Assembly: GCA_949130485.1 (NCBI GenBank)
Contig: OX422199.1
Location: forward strand, 6,978,402 to 7,042,401
DNA from: Agelas oroides
Lineage: Eukaryota > Porifera > Demospongiae > Agelasida > Agelasidae
Reading direction: 5' to 3'
Length of the DNA stretch: 64,000 nucleotides
Below the pieces are notes generated by a model. That model had not been told where the DNA came from. It saw only the letters and a program-made list of their open reading frames with translations, and did no database searches. Position 1 is the stretch's first letter, and each line of letters opens with the position of its first letter. Shown here one piece after another: positions 25,086-36,554 of the stretch. The position numbers and the translations under genes are program-made.

Positions 25086-28000
25086 CTATAAAGTGTTGCA
25101 GTAGTAGCCAGGGAAAATGAAACACAAATAAAACTAATGAAATTATCTCAAAGCATAATTTACCGTATCTATTCATAATTACATGATGAGTAGTAGCATT
25201 TTGACTTGTAATAGTGCATACTTATTTGTACCTATATGCATGCACTGATGTATTGCAGTATAATAAATAGTCTCTTAATACTACAGTGATCTCGTAAAAG
25301 AGTATCCATGGGTCCTTACATGTTCACCAAAAAAGGGAAAGTGGTTGTTCTTTTAAGTGCTTATATAATTATGCATTTGCAGGTGGATGGGTACTCTTTC
25401 ATAAGACTATCTGGTAGTAACAAGTGGTAATTGGTATTGACAAGACAGTTATCACTGCAAAAAGGTTTAGGTTACTTCAACCATATTTTGGTTATCTCAG
25501 TTGCATTAAAAGTTCAAGGAATGCTTACAATTTGAAAGAGTTTAGTTGTGAAGCTTCCCTCTTTTGTTAAATTAGTATATCCTTTCAGAAAGCCTATATA
25601 TATCACTGCAAAAACTGCTTGGTTAAATGACCACGAGTGAAGGTTACTGCAGTTTCATGTGATTAAAGAACCAAAAACACAATTATCACTAAAACAACTC
25701 ACAATCCATCAAAGTTCAAAGAGCTAGCAGAGACACTTGTCTGCTAGCCAGTACATACCATCCATCTGCAGGCTATTATCTGGTTCAGAACCAGATAATA
25801 GCCAGCAGGTGGATGCACATGAACTGTCTGTGCTAGCTCTTTGAAGCCAGATGGAATTATGAGGGGGTTGATGGATGATAATTGTGTTTGGAATTCCTTT
25901 AATCATACTACCCACCTGTTCAATGAACCTTGAAACTGCATGCATCACTGTAAAAAAAGTGGGTAGTTTTAACCCATTTTGGTTACCTCAGTTTCATACC
26001 CTTTTCCACACGATTGGACAATTTCATTAGCAAAGTATTCTCCCATGAAAATCAAATTAAGTTGTTAATCTGTTGGAATCTAAAGCAGGCAGAGGGACTC
26101 CACTGTGTTTAACAATGCAGACAATTGAAATAAAACTGAGGTAACCAAATTTAGTCAGAACAACCTTTCCTTTTTTACAGTGATGCAGTAACCATGCATT
26201 TGTGGTCATTTTAACCAAGTATTTTTTTTTTGCAGTGACAAATCAGCATTCAGTTCTGGTGAGGTTTGTTGTTTCTTTCTTTGATCCTACGTAGCTGCCC
26301 CTGGATAGTTCCTTGGTTGCATGGTTGTGCCAGGAATGTAGCCAAATAAGTCTTCTGAAAGATGAGGCTAACTAATGGAACTGAAAAAGCTCCTCAATGA
26401 ACTTTCAAGAAAACCTATTTGGTAGCATTCCTTGGTCACACTGATGCAACTCAAACAACTTAAAATGTGGTTGAAGTAACCCAAATGTTTTTGCTGTGTA
26501 TATACTGAAGAAAGGAAACTGTTTCCGGCCTCCCTCCCTTCCGGCCATCACAAATCAAACAACTGCATGGCCTTCTCACCTTGATGAGACTAAGCTCTCT
26601 TTCTAATTCACTGATCCTCTTGTCCCTGTTCTTCAGAGCTTCTTCCTTGTTTCGAGCAACAATCTCCCATTCAGATTCACACTGGGCATAGATGGATCCA
26701 ACTTGAGGAGTAGGTTTGTTCGCTTCAGCAGAAGTGGATGGGTTGCTCTTGTTGAAAATGTTCTTGCCATGGGGGTCAGAATACAGGTTCAACATCTGAA
26801 GATTGGGAAAATGCATAAATAGCTACATTGGAAGTAGGACAACCTATATTGAGCAGGACTAGCTCAATCCTTCCAGCCTATAGGATTGAGTGTATTGAAC
26901 ACCTGAAGTGGCTAAGAAGTATACAGAGTATGCATCCTGAAATTTGGTACAGGTTTGGTTGGCTATCTATACTGTACGTACTCTGTACTGCAAAGTTCTA
27001 CTAGAATGTTCATACTTACACACAAGTACTGGAATATATACTCACTCCATACCTTTGGCACAAACATGAGGATAAGAAAGATGGTTGCTAGTATCATAAT
27101 CCCTGCAGAGAATATTCCATTGCTGATATTAATGTACCCAGGGAGGGAGAATGTGACAAGAACGAGGGCCACAAAGACGACACTTGAGATGTAGACCAGT
27201 GCTGCAACAAACTTTGAGTCATTGAGGATGGGTATCTTCACTTTCCTTGTCTGGAAGGCAAGGATGAGGCCCACAATCTGAAGTACTCCCAGGTAGAGGA
27301 AGAGGAACAGATCAAAGTAGAAGGGAGGTGACCCAGGTTGGTAACACACCCAGACATAGTTCTCTTGACGCACCCCCAGCGCCTACAATTGAATTATGAA
27401 CATAAAATGACCACAGTTTAGTACTTCCCACTGCACTAGACGTATGTCCGAAAGGGAATATAAGTTGTACTGTACTGGTCATTGCGTCTCTATTGCACAT
27501 ACTACACTAGCTTGTCAAAATGTAATACCGTATAGCGGGAAATTTTCGCTGGTGCAAATTTTCACGGAAAAGCGTCCAGGCTCTTCAGAAGAAATTTTCG
27601 CGGTTTTTATTTTCGCGGAACGCGGGACGCTCTGACCACACCCCTATTGGTTGATGCGACATCTTCGGAGCGTCTCTTACGGTTTTGTGTACAGTAGGAG
27701 GCTGATTCTTCTTTTACAGCAACCATTTAGAGGGCCGACAGACTGTAGAGAACCATCATGTTCACATCGGTACTCGACGTACGCACGTAATGACGTCATC
27801 AATTTCCATCTTTTCGCGGTTTTTATTTTCGCGGAAGCAGGTCTGTCCGCGAAAATCGCGAAAATTTGCACCGAGCGAAAATTTCCCGCTATACGGTAAT
27901 AATCGTCACACATACACAAAGGAAAAGGTTTTTCCGAGGCAAGGGAAGCAATGGATATCCAAACTCTAGCACACTGTTGTTAGTGCCCTGCTGAGCCCTC

Positions 28001-31000
28001 AGAAATAAGTAGTTAGGTGAAGCCATGTCTTGCTTCTCCCTTGGGCTTCCTAGCTGAATCAATCTACAGTACCTTTAGCTAAACTGTTTCTTAAAGTCTA
28101 CTTAGTAGAAGAAGAGTAGGAAAAGAAATTAAATGTAATACAAGTTCAGTGTAATTATTGCATATGACTTATGTAAACTATGTGAACAATGTGTTTACAT
28201 AGCATGCACCCAGTGGCTTCTCTTCTAATTCCAGCACAAATGTCTATATCTTGCTGCTACAATATGGTTTGGGGTGCAGTTACTTATAAAATTTTACCGT
28301 TCTTCCTTCTCGATCCTCCTCATCTCGTATTGGTACAGGAGGGTCCAGGTGAGAGATGCTCTTTCCCGCCACAAGAGCAATGGCAATGCTTGTTACTAAC
28401 AGAACAATGAGAACAAGCTTCCAGTCTTTTGGAGCCTGCATATATAATATAGATGCAAATGTGTCCTCTAATTTAGTAAGCAACTGCAGAGCCTACATAT
28501 TTTAGAAAGATATATTGCATACCATCTTGTTAGGTGCAGGGTTGTGGAAGATTTGATAGACTCTCCACATCTTAGCCAGGATTGTACCAATGGCCAGCAG
28601 GTAACCCAGCACATATATCCAGGTGTGCAACTGTGTACGTATGAGAAATTCAACGGCTTATAATTTCGTTAGTCCTGAATGTGCATCAAGTTCACTGGTA
28701 CTATGCTAACACACTGTAACATGTTTTGTTTTACGCTGTGTGTAAGCTATGACTACAAGTGGAGCTTATAGTTTTTTTTTAGCTACTTTATCACTTTTAC
28801 TACCAAGATTCTGTAGTTATACAATAAGTGTGCAAAAACAGTAAATCAAAATCCATAATTGCATACTGAGTTTCCTGGTGTGCTATATATTAGACAACAG
28901 TTGGTCACATCATAGATAATGTATAACCTTCGGACCCGAAGGTTATACATTTTCTATGTTGACATGTATACTTTTAAATGCCGTTACTACTATATAGTGA
29001 GGTATAAGTACTTACAATACACTGCACGTGAATTGCTGTCTTGTTGGTTGTGTAGAGCAGTTGAACATAGACTGAGAAATACATCAGCAGAGAGCCAGCA
29101 ATGATAAGGTAGTTGAGCTTTGGACTTGTCATTCGTACGATGCTGTAGAATGTAACAGCACATTCAGTTATATCATCAACACCTCTTTCACTCGGCCAAT
29201 AGATCAACTTAGCACAGAATGATAATTAGGTCACATCTCTAACTTAGTCTAGCCTTGAATAGGCTAAGCAGAAAGTTAAACATGCATCTTGCATTGTTTA
29301 CCACAGTACAAGCGGGAAAAGTGTGTAGATAGGTACAAAATTAAACATGCATCAAGTGGGAAAAGAAATAACCTCCATTGCATGTGTAGATAGGTACATA
29401 TGTAGTAACACAAAACTAACTTAACTTCCATCACCTTCTGTTTCTAAACACAAAGTTGAACAGGAGGCAGACAATGCTGAAGATGATCCCCACTGCTGCC
29501 AGAAAGTAGAAGACTACCACCAGCCCAAGTTGAAAGGTGTGGACAACTTTCTGTGGAGTGCCATCTGGTGGTACCCCATCTGTAGTAGTACATGAACATA
29601 TATACAACTTCACTGAACCAGTTTCATCTGTACATGTAGTATTACAATAATTACTTTTCACAAAACCATGCTTGTAAAATTGCACGTAACTTTCAACCAA
29701 AGTATATTTTTAACACTGCAGTGTTATTTTTACAACTTTAGCTCTTACCTGGAAATACAGTAAAGCCGTTCTGGCTGCCCTCATAAGTGAACACAAAATC
29801 AGACATTCTGTCAACATATCCAAATCTCAATCTTTCAGTACCTAAGCATAGTTGGATGAAGACGATACTGAAATACAGTATTAGCATCCAATTGCCTCCT
29901 ACACAGCCTATTATAATACTCCTCACTGTTTGAGTGCCTCCTGTATTGCAGAAGTCTGATCCTGTCTTGTAAAACTGTACCATTTTCATCAAATCTCACC
30001 CTACCCTGTACATGCAATGGAGATTGGTAGAATATGATGCATGAGAACTTTACCATCTCTCACTGTGTCTAACACTAGCTGGAATCAGTTGAAATTCAGC
30101 TGAGGCCTTTGGGCAATGCTGCTTATTTAGCTTGTCTTCCACATCTTAGGGGTCTAAGTGGCTTAGTGATCAAAAATGCCTGACTAGTATTTAGAAGTTC
30201 AAATCCCAGGTAGATCCCGGATTTTTCTTATTTTCGTGAATTTATTTCTCACACTCTTGGAACAACATCAGTATCCATGAGTTCCTGTTTTCATCTACAG
30301 TAAGTAACATCATGCAAGCTTCTGAATTTGCTGGAGGGACTTATGTCAAGTTCTTTAATTTTCAGCTTTAGCTGTAGTTTGGGACAAGTGACTACGAACT
30401 TACAGATACTCCAGAGAAGTTAGTCTGTTCCAGGTTCCAGCGCATAACACACCCCATGACTCCATTGGAATAGTTAAACTGCTCCAGTGGAACTAGGCCT
30501 CCGTCCAGCCCATCACATCCAATCTCTGACACATTATAGTTGTTTAGGAACATCTCCTGTGTTCGGTTCAATCCCAGTGCTAGGACCCACACAGCGTCAT
30601 ATGCCAGACCACTTAGTAGAATGGGAGAGTATCCCAGCATTGCACTTCTAGTGGTATACATGCTGTCAAACTGTCTCGGTGTCTGTGTGAAACAAACAAC
30701 AGTAGTGTGACACATAGCTTGTACACACCTCTTTCTGTGAGTCATTCTCATACTGGATTACAGATGTAGGTAAGCTCTTATAGTTTCTGTTAAACAAATG
30801 ACATGTTATCTTACAATTCCAGCGATGGTAGTTTCATCAATGTCATTAGGAGTGGGATACTGTCGGATTTGAATCATTCTGGCATTCAGTATAAATGCTC
30901 CAAGCTCCTCATCACTGCAGGGCACATAATCTCTTGATACTGCTTGTGTCCACCAGCCATCTGGGTACCAACCAAATGTGATCCAAGCATAGCGTGGGTA

Positions 31001-34000
31001 GGTAAGGTTCCGCCTTGCCGCCTATAGAAGTAAAACATCAAGATATTGGAATACCCCCACTTATCCTTTTTTGATATGCTTTGACAGTGCCTAAATACGA
31101 AATTTTGCACCAGTTGTGTAGCAAATGTTCCGAAGGAGCTTTTATAAACTTTAGATCTTCTAATTCTGAGGTGTTTGTAATAACTAACATTTTTGCCACT
31201 GCTCAATCTGGTTCATCACTACTGTTATATCACTGCCCAAATGGGCAGCAATACCCTCTTATTGAGGTAATAGATTATGAACATAAAGACGCACAAGAGA
31301 TACCATAATGTTGGCTACCTGCCTACTATGATAAACACACACAAGAGATGCCATAATGTTGGCTACTTGCCTACTATGATAAACACACACAAGAGATGCC
31401 ATAATGTTGGGTACCTGCCTACTATGACAAACACGCACAAGAGATGCCATAATGTTGGCTACCTGCCTACTATGATAAACACACACAAGAGATGCCATAA
31501 TGTTGGGTACCTGCCTACTATGATAAACATGCACAAGAGATAACATAATGTTGGGTACCTGCCTACTATGATAAACACGCACAAGAGATGCCATGTACTG
31601 TTGGGTACCTGCCTACTATGACAAACACGCACAAGAGATGCCATAATGTTGGGTACCTGCCTACTATGATAAACACACACAAGAGATAACATAATGTTGG
31701 GTACCTGCCTGCTATGATAAACACACACAAGAGATGCCATAATGTTGGGTACCTGCCTACTATGACAAACACGCACAAGAGATGCCATAATGTTGGCTAC
31801 CTGCCTACTATGATAAACACACACAAGAGATGCCATAATGTTGGGTACCTGCCTACTATGATAAACATGCACAAGAGATAACATAATGTTGGGTACCTGC
31901 CTACTATGATAAACACGCACAAGAGATGCCATGTACTGTTGGGTACCTGCCTACTATGACAAACACGCACAAGAGATGCCATAATGTTGGGTACCTGCCT
32001 ACTATGATAAACACACACAAGAGATAACATAATGTTGGGTACCTGCCTGCTATGATAAACACACACAAGAGATAACATAATGTTGGGTACCTGCCTACTA
32101 TGATAAACACGCACAAGAGATGCCATAATGTTGGGTACCTGCCTACTATGATAAACATGCACAATTAAGAGATGCCATAATGTTGGGTACCTGCCTACTA
32201 TGATAAACATGCACAATTAAGAGATGCCATAATGTTGGGTACCTGCCTACTACAATGTAGGTTATAATTGCTTCCCCGGAGTGATATAGTAAACTTGAGC
32301 TTTTAAGTTAGCTAGTACTGGTATCCAAGCATAAAACATTGTGCTATTATAATAATATCACTCTGTCCTGACTCACCATCTAAAATGCCCTATAAGGTAT
32401 GTGTTTGATGACATTGCTCACCTCACAAACCACACTCCTGGCAATGGCTGAGTATGAGTTTATAAAGAAGACTCTATAGTCAGCATCTTCATCCTGTGTT
32501 GTACATAAACATTTGTACATTTATGGACACGTGAACCATCAAAGAGCTCAGAGCAAGAGTACACAAGAGGGACATTGAGTTGGCTCACTAGAAGACTCCC
32601 GATAATAATAAATTGTTGAAAATGTACATAATAGAACCACTTTGATCAAATTCAGATACATATGCCCTAAAGTACAAACATTGAGTGATTTTGATGACAG
32701 ATAGACAGACAGAATACCAATTCCTTAACCCTACTTTGTGCATGAAGCCACAGGGTAATGAGTTGAAAGGCAGGCCTAGGCATGCATGTTTTGAGCACAA
32801 GGTGGCATATCTACTAGTGCAAATTCTGTGGTTATCACAAGAAGAGTATAGCTCACAAAGACATCAACGATGGCAGAAGTAGGGTCTTCATTGGTGCCAA
32901 AAAGATGGTTAACAACGGTGATATTTGTGTTGCTGAAGCAACAGGTATTGGCTTCCACATTTTCCAGCAAGGTCTGAAAGTCTGCAAATAGCTGCGAAAT
33001 AAGGACAACTGTAGGTCACTCCAATGTGTATATTACCACCATACATAAATTCCCAAATCAGTAAAATGCCTGCTGTATATCTGCAAAGCAATATCATGAA
33101 GGCATCATGGTTACTCTCTTCTGCAAACTGTCTATAGACCTCAGTGAAATACAAATAAGGATTGAATCTGGTCTAGATTGTTTACAGTAGCAATAAAGGT
33201 CAGTTGCTTTACTGTTTGTTTGTTTTTTGTCTGTTTGTTGGCTTGTTTTTTAAAAAATTTATTTCTTTATTTTTTCACTGCATACATTAAGACGAATTAT
33301 GATTGCACTGAACCTTGGTGAAGAGGTTTTCATTTTGGGTGAGGAATACAATTCGTCTCCAGCTGTAGTGGTTCAGCACTGAGAGAAGTGCTGGCACATT
33401 GTTCTCAAAGCTTGGGTAGGTCCGGAAATAGTTCCTGAAACGTGTTCTGTCACTGAGAGTTGAATCAGCTGAGGCAAAAGAGATCTGTGGAGAATTGCAC
33501 GAATAAAGCGTTTAGTTCACACCTAAACTAAGCAGGCTGCTGCACTCTGTTTCATTTACACAAATGTTAGCTTGAGTCAAACCTCAGATGTGCATAACCA
33601 CCAAGCAGTCCAGTTTTGTACTCAAGGCTACGTGCATAAAGCAGGTATATGTAAAACCTATGCAAAAAATTTTGAGGACTAATGGTTTCCTGGTAGTCAT
33701 AGCTCAGTGGTCAGGGCACTGACGGTACAAGCCAGAGGTTCCATTACCAGCAACTACCAGTTTTCACTTTACTCCTATGTGCCTCATAATATCAACCCTT
33801 TCTTCATTTAAAACATCAGAGTATTGCAACTACCATGCAGTTTCCACTTTTCTCCAGTATTCAGTTGTAATCTCAGCTAAGCTATAACGTTGGTAAACAG
33901 CTATAGAGAACCCTCCGTTGTTAAGTAGACAATTAATGCAGCTCCGAAGCATTTTGATATGATATCTTACCACAGAAAAGCCCACAGTAAAATACCGTAA

Positions 34001-35514
34001 TCTCTCGAAAATACGCTCGTGGGTGATGAACTTAAGTGGCTCCTAAAAGATATTCTCTTGAAAATATGTCCACCTCACACGCAGTTAGTTTAGCCCTTGT
34101 TATTTGCGCATGCAGTGATTCTGCAATGCCTCTTTTGTCATGCGCTTGCTTACACAATAACAGCAAATGATGTCTGCCTTCATTTGTTAGTCCCTCCTCT
34201 TGCGCAGTGCTGCTTCCTCGGTGCTTCTTGCTTAACATAACAGCATGTACTGCAGCATAAATGGGTGGGCATACTTTCGAGAGAAAAGCATCCTTTGCAA
34301 CAACTTCATTCAAAAAAGGAGGGTGGGCATATTTTCGAGGGTGGGCTTATTTTCGGGAGATTACGGTATTACAATCACGTTTTTAACACACATCATACAT
34401 GACCATACACATTCTTATATGGAAAGCTATATTGGAACACTTCACCACATGATAGCTGGCAAATACTACATAATATAGGGATGGTAATCACATGTTTGTC
34501 ACATACATGACCATACATACTTTTCTTGGAAAGGTGTATTTTGAACAGGATGTTCCATTTATCAGACAGAAGCTAGTAAATACGGCACCTAGTATAGACA
34601 ATGTGTGTACCAACACTTTCCTCCCATGTAGCTCTCTGTATGTAGATATTCACCAAGTACACAATGTAGCTACACACACTCAGCAAATATAGTCACAACA
34701 GCAATGCCATTGTAAGCCAATTACTGTGAACTCAATTACATACTGGAAACGTCCCATGTAAAAAAAAACAGAGATGCAAAAGAAAATAAAAATATGAAAA
34801 CAAGATCTCTGCAGTTCAATATAACCACCTTTTGGGAAATGAGAATAAATGTGGGTACGTGCAGTATACCTGAGATATGTTCCATTTATGCCTGATCTCG
34901 GCTACAGGTTCAGTAGCCACTGAGCATCCACACCCAATTAACCCTATCTTCACAGAGTCAGGTTGTAGCAGAAAATCATCAAAGAATGCGTCCAGAGATC
35001 TTCCACGGTTGCACTGCATTAATAATTAAGATGTCCATCATTCAGATCTGCTTGGCTGGAAGTTATACCAGTATTAGCTACATTCCTCACGCAAAAAGCA
35101 CGCTGTTAGTGTTGGCCTACCTAGCAACCTAGAAGAAGTAAACAGCTGCCTTCCACCGAGACAGCTATAATATCAATTTGTACTAAGAGCAATATTATGG
35201 AAGCTACGACGCATGAATAGCTACTATACACGAACAGTGATAATCATAAACAAATTTGGCATGCTATATATTACCTCTGAGTTCTTGACTGTAGAATACT
35301 GCAGCTTATAGTCCCCGAGGACGCCAGAACTATTAATATGCTCTAGGGCCAAATCAATGGCAGGGATGTTTCCTGATGAATTAAATCCATAACGTCCGTA
35401 AGAGACGATGAGGGAGAATGTCAGCGGTATTGTTCCGGCAATAGTGACATCCACACATACAAGGGTGATTGTAAGAGCAACCAGATATGTCGAAGCTTTC
35501 CGAATGTTTTCCAT
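25050..35514 (-). CDS. GABA-B-like class C GPCR, tandem copy C (16 exons, 839 aa)
   Basis: Exons in coding order: 35275-35514, 34870-35013, 33314-33484, 32857-32991, 32422-32493, 30815-31021, 30404-30682, 29927-30005, 29749-29841, 29435-29579, 29016-29142, 28523-28630, 28298-28435, 27053-27382, 26580-26795, 25050-25085. All borders are GT-AG; total 2520 nt, in frame. The signal peptide ends near VDVTIA. The Venus-flytrap domain carries GCGCSVATEPVAEI, FRTYP, GWYPDGWW and AYDAVWVLALGLNRT. TM1 is VVVFYFLAAVGIIF and TM3 starts LHTWIYVLGYLLA. The exon ending in FVPK supplies TM5-TM7 and is nearly identical in all copies. The tail coil is EEALKNRDKRISELEREL. It is the most upstream copy in the direction of transcription and its tail is the most diverged. 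The intron between exons 5 and 6 holds a 48-bp minisatellite. Confidence 0.88.
25451..26184. mobile_element. Nested fold-back TIR elements, ends ATCACTG(C/T)AAAAA
   Basis: The outer ends at 25451 and 26184 share ATCACTGCAAAAA or ATCACTGTAAAAAA, followed by similar GGTTA-rich text. Further copies of the same end occur near 25602, 25944 and 26232 (the last inverted). The centre holds a palindrome at about 25769-25802 (GGCTATTATCTGGTTC / GAACCAGATAATAGCC) inside longer arms (AAAGAGCTAGCAGA / CTGTGCTAGCTCTTT). No ORF. It fills most of the last intron of copy C. Confidence 0.65.
27526..27898. mobile_element. MITE of the TACCGTA family (373 bp)
   Basis: The terminal inverted repeats TACCGTATAGCGGGAAATTT and their complement are almost perfect, flanked by TAA/TAATA-like sequence on both sides. 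The interior carries TTCGCGGTTTTTATTTTCGC in both halves and a TGACGTCA palindrome. It has no transposase. It lies in the intron between copy C exons 13 and 14. Confidence 0.85.
30149..30219 (+). repeat. tRNA-like sequence (SINE head or tRNA pseudogene)
   Basis: GGGTCTA at the 5' end can pair with TAGATCC at the 3' end like an acceptor stem. TGGCTTAGTGATC resembles an A box and GTTCAAATCCC a B box. The anticodon arm is not convincing. It lies in the intron between copy C exons 7 and 8. Confidence 0.4.
31280..32251. repeat. 48-bp minisatellite, about 20 units
   Basis: Units of 48 bp around CATAATGTTGGGTACCTGCC and ACTATGATAAACAC. As 48 is divisible by 3, long ORFs open on both strands (16-residue peptide repeats on the minus strand); these are by-products. 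A variant unit with CCATGTACTGTTGG recurs at 31591 and 31929, 338 bp apart, giving a seven-unit higher-order period. Two units near the right end carry an extra ATTA. It lies in the intron between copy C exons 5 and 6. Confidence 0.97.
33695..33762 (+). repeat. tRNA-like A-box sequence, degenerate
   Basis: CATAGCTCAGTGGTCAGGGC is a good tRNA D-arm and A-box match, but the following AGGTTCCATTACCAGC is a poor B box. It is probably a tRNA-derived SINE fragment. It lies in the intron between copy C exons 2 and 3. Confidence 0.3.
33993..34368. mobile_element. MITE of the TACCGTA family (376 bp)
   Basis: The left end is TACCGTAATCTCTCGAAAATA; the right end, as reverse complement, is TACCGTAATCTCCCGAAAAT. 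Internal GGTGGGCATA / TTTTCGAG repeats are present. No transposase ORF. It lies in the intron between copy C exons 2 and 3. Confidence 0.85.
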
Positions 35515-35652
35515 TGCAAGAAGCTACCGACATTCGACCGTTAGTCTGACTATATGTTGTGCGACAATGTAGTTCACGTGATCCAGCTTACTTCCATCAC
35601 ATTGCGCAATGCGGCCCGCTTCCAGTTCCTGTCGCTATCCCTCTGTCCCTGT
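35515..35652. promoter_or_regulatory. Presumed 5' flank of copy C
   Basis: Only about 140 bp separate the copy C start codon from the hAT-like element at 35653. A CACGTG E-box lies at 35576. No TATA box is evident. The promoter may be short or may extend into the transposon. Confidence 0.3.
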
Positions 35653-36260
35653 CAGTGGCGTAGCCAAGCCCCAGCACACCCGGGCACGTGCCTGAGCAAC
35701 TTTTGCTTGTGCCCGAGCATTCGCTTGTCGTAGTTTAGTTTTCCGCACGCTAACTTTTCCGCACATTGCGCAGCATAGGCGGCGGAACCGGGGGGGGGGC
35801 GGGGCACCAGGGGCACGTGCCCCCCCCCTTGGTAAGGATTTGCCCTTTAGTGCCCCCCCCCCTCCCCCCCCTCCCCCCACCTTCAAACTGTCTGGTACGG
35901 TGACCTTTTTGATACCTTTCGATCCATACCCCGTCGCTGGAACACGTGCAGTGATGGCTCAGCGATCCCTGAACATGGCGAGCGGCGCTCCAAAAACACT
36001 CGGGCCCGGTATTCTAGCGGCATCGAGTCCAAATATAAAATTTTAGTACAAATATGGCCTCAGAAGCGATCTCAGAGCACCTAATTGAAAAAATGTTTCT
36101 GGGGGAGCATGCCCCCACACCCCCCTAGCGCGTGCGTGCTTACGCTCGCACCATCATCGGTGCCCCCCCAATCGTATATACCTTCCGCCGCCTCTGCGCA
36201 CCACCGTACGGGTGCCCTACCTGTGCCCGACCAACTACTGTATTCTGGCCACGCCACTGG
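35653..36260 (+). mobile_element. Non-autonomous hAT-like TIR element, copy 1 (about 608 bp)
   Basis: The ends are CAGTGGCGTAGCCA and, inverted, CAGTGGCGTGGCCAG. The flanking 8-mers are GTCCCTGT on both sides, which fits an 8-bp target duplication, although the site is a TCCCTG repeat and so is ambiguous. The interior has long G and C runs (about 35790-35880). The ORFs in it are not transposase-like. A second copy in the opposite orientation lies at 37897-38497. Confidence 0.75.
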
Positions 36261-36530
36261 TCCCTGTCTTTCTGTCCCTGTCCCTGTCTCTGTCTTTCTA
36301 TGCCTATCCCTGTCTCTGTCTTTCTATGCCTATCCCTATCCCTATCCCTCTGTCCCTGTTCCTTCGCCCTGTCCCTGTCCCTCTGTCCCTGTCCCTGTCC
36401 TTCTATCCCTGTCCCTGTTCCTCTATCCCCGTCCCTGTCCCTCTATCCCTGTCCCTGTTCCTCTATCCCCGTCCCTGTCCCTCTATCCCTGTTCCTGTTT
36501 CTCTATCCCTGTTCTTGTCCCTGCTGAACA
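36261..36530. repeat. TCCCTG-type simple repeat (plus-strand orientation)
   Basis: TCCCTGTCCC(T)CTG(T) repeats of about 6 bp, ending in a small inverted turn (CCCTGTTCTTGTCCCTG / CAGGGACAAGAACAGGG near 36505-36545). The Pro/Leu/Ser/Val/Cys-rich ORFs across it are translation artefacts. Confidence 0.93.
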
Positions 36531-36554
36531 GGGACAAGAACAGGGATGGGGACA

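Noticed and set aside
31259..32216. Long ORFs encoding 16-residue repeats (for example MASLVRVYHSRQVPNI)
   Set aside because: They follow from a 48-bp tandem repeat without stops, open on both strands, and lie inside an intron of copy C.
35635..35886. Gly/Ala/Pro-rich 83-codon ORF
   Set aside because: It falls on G-runs inside a TIR element and lacks any domain.
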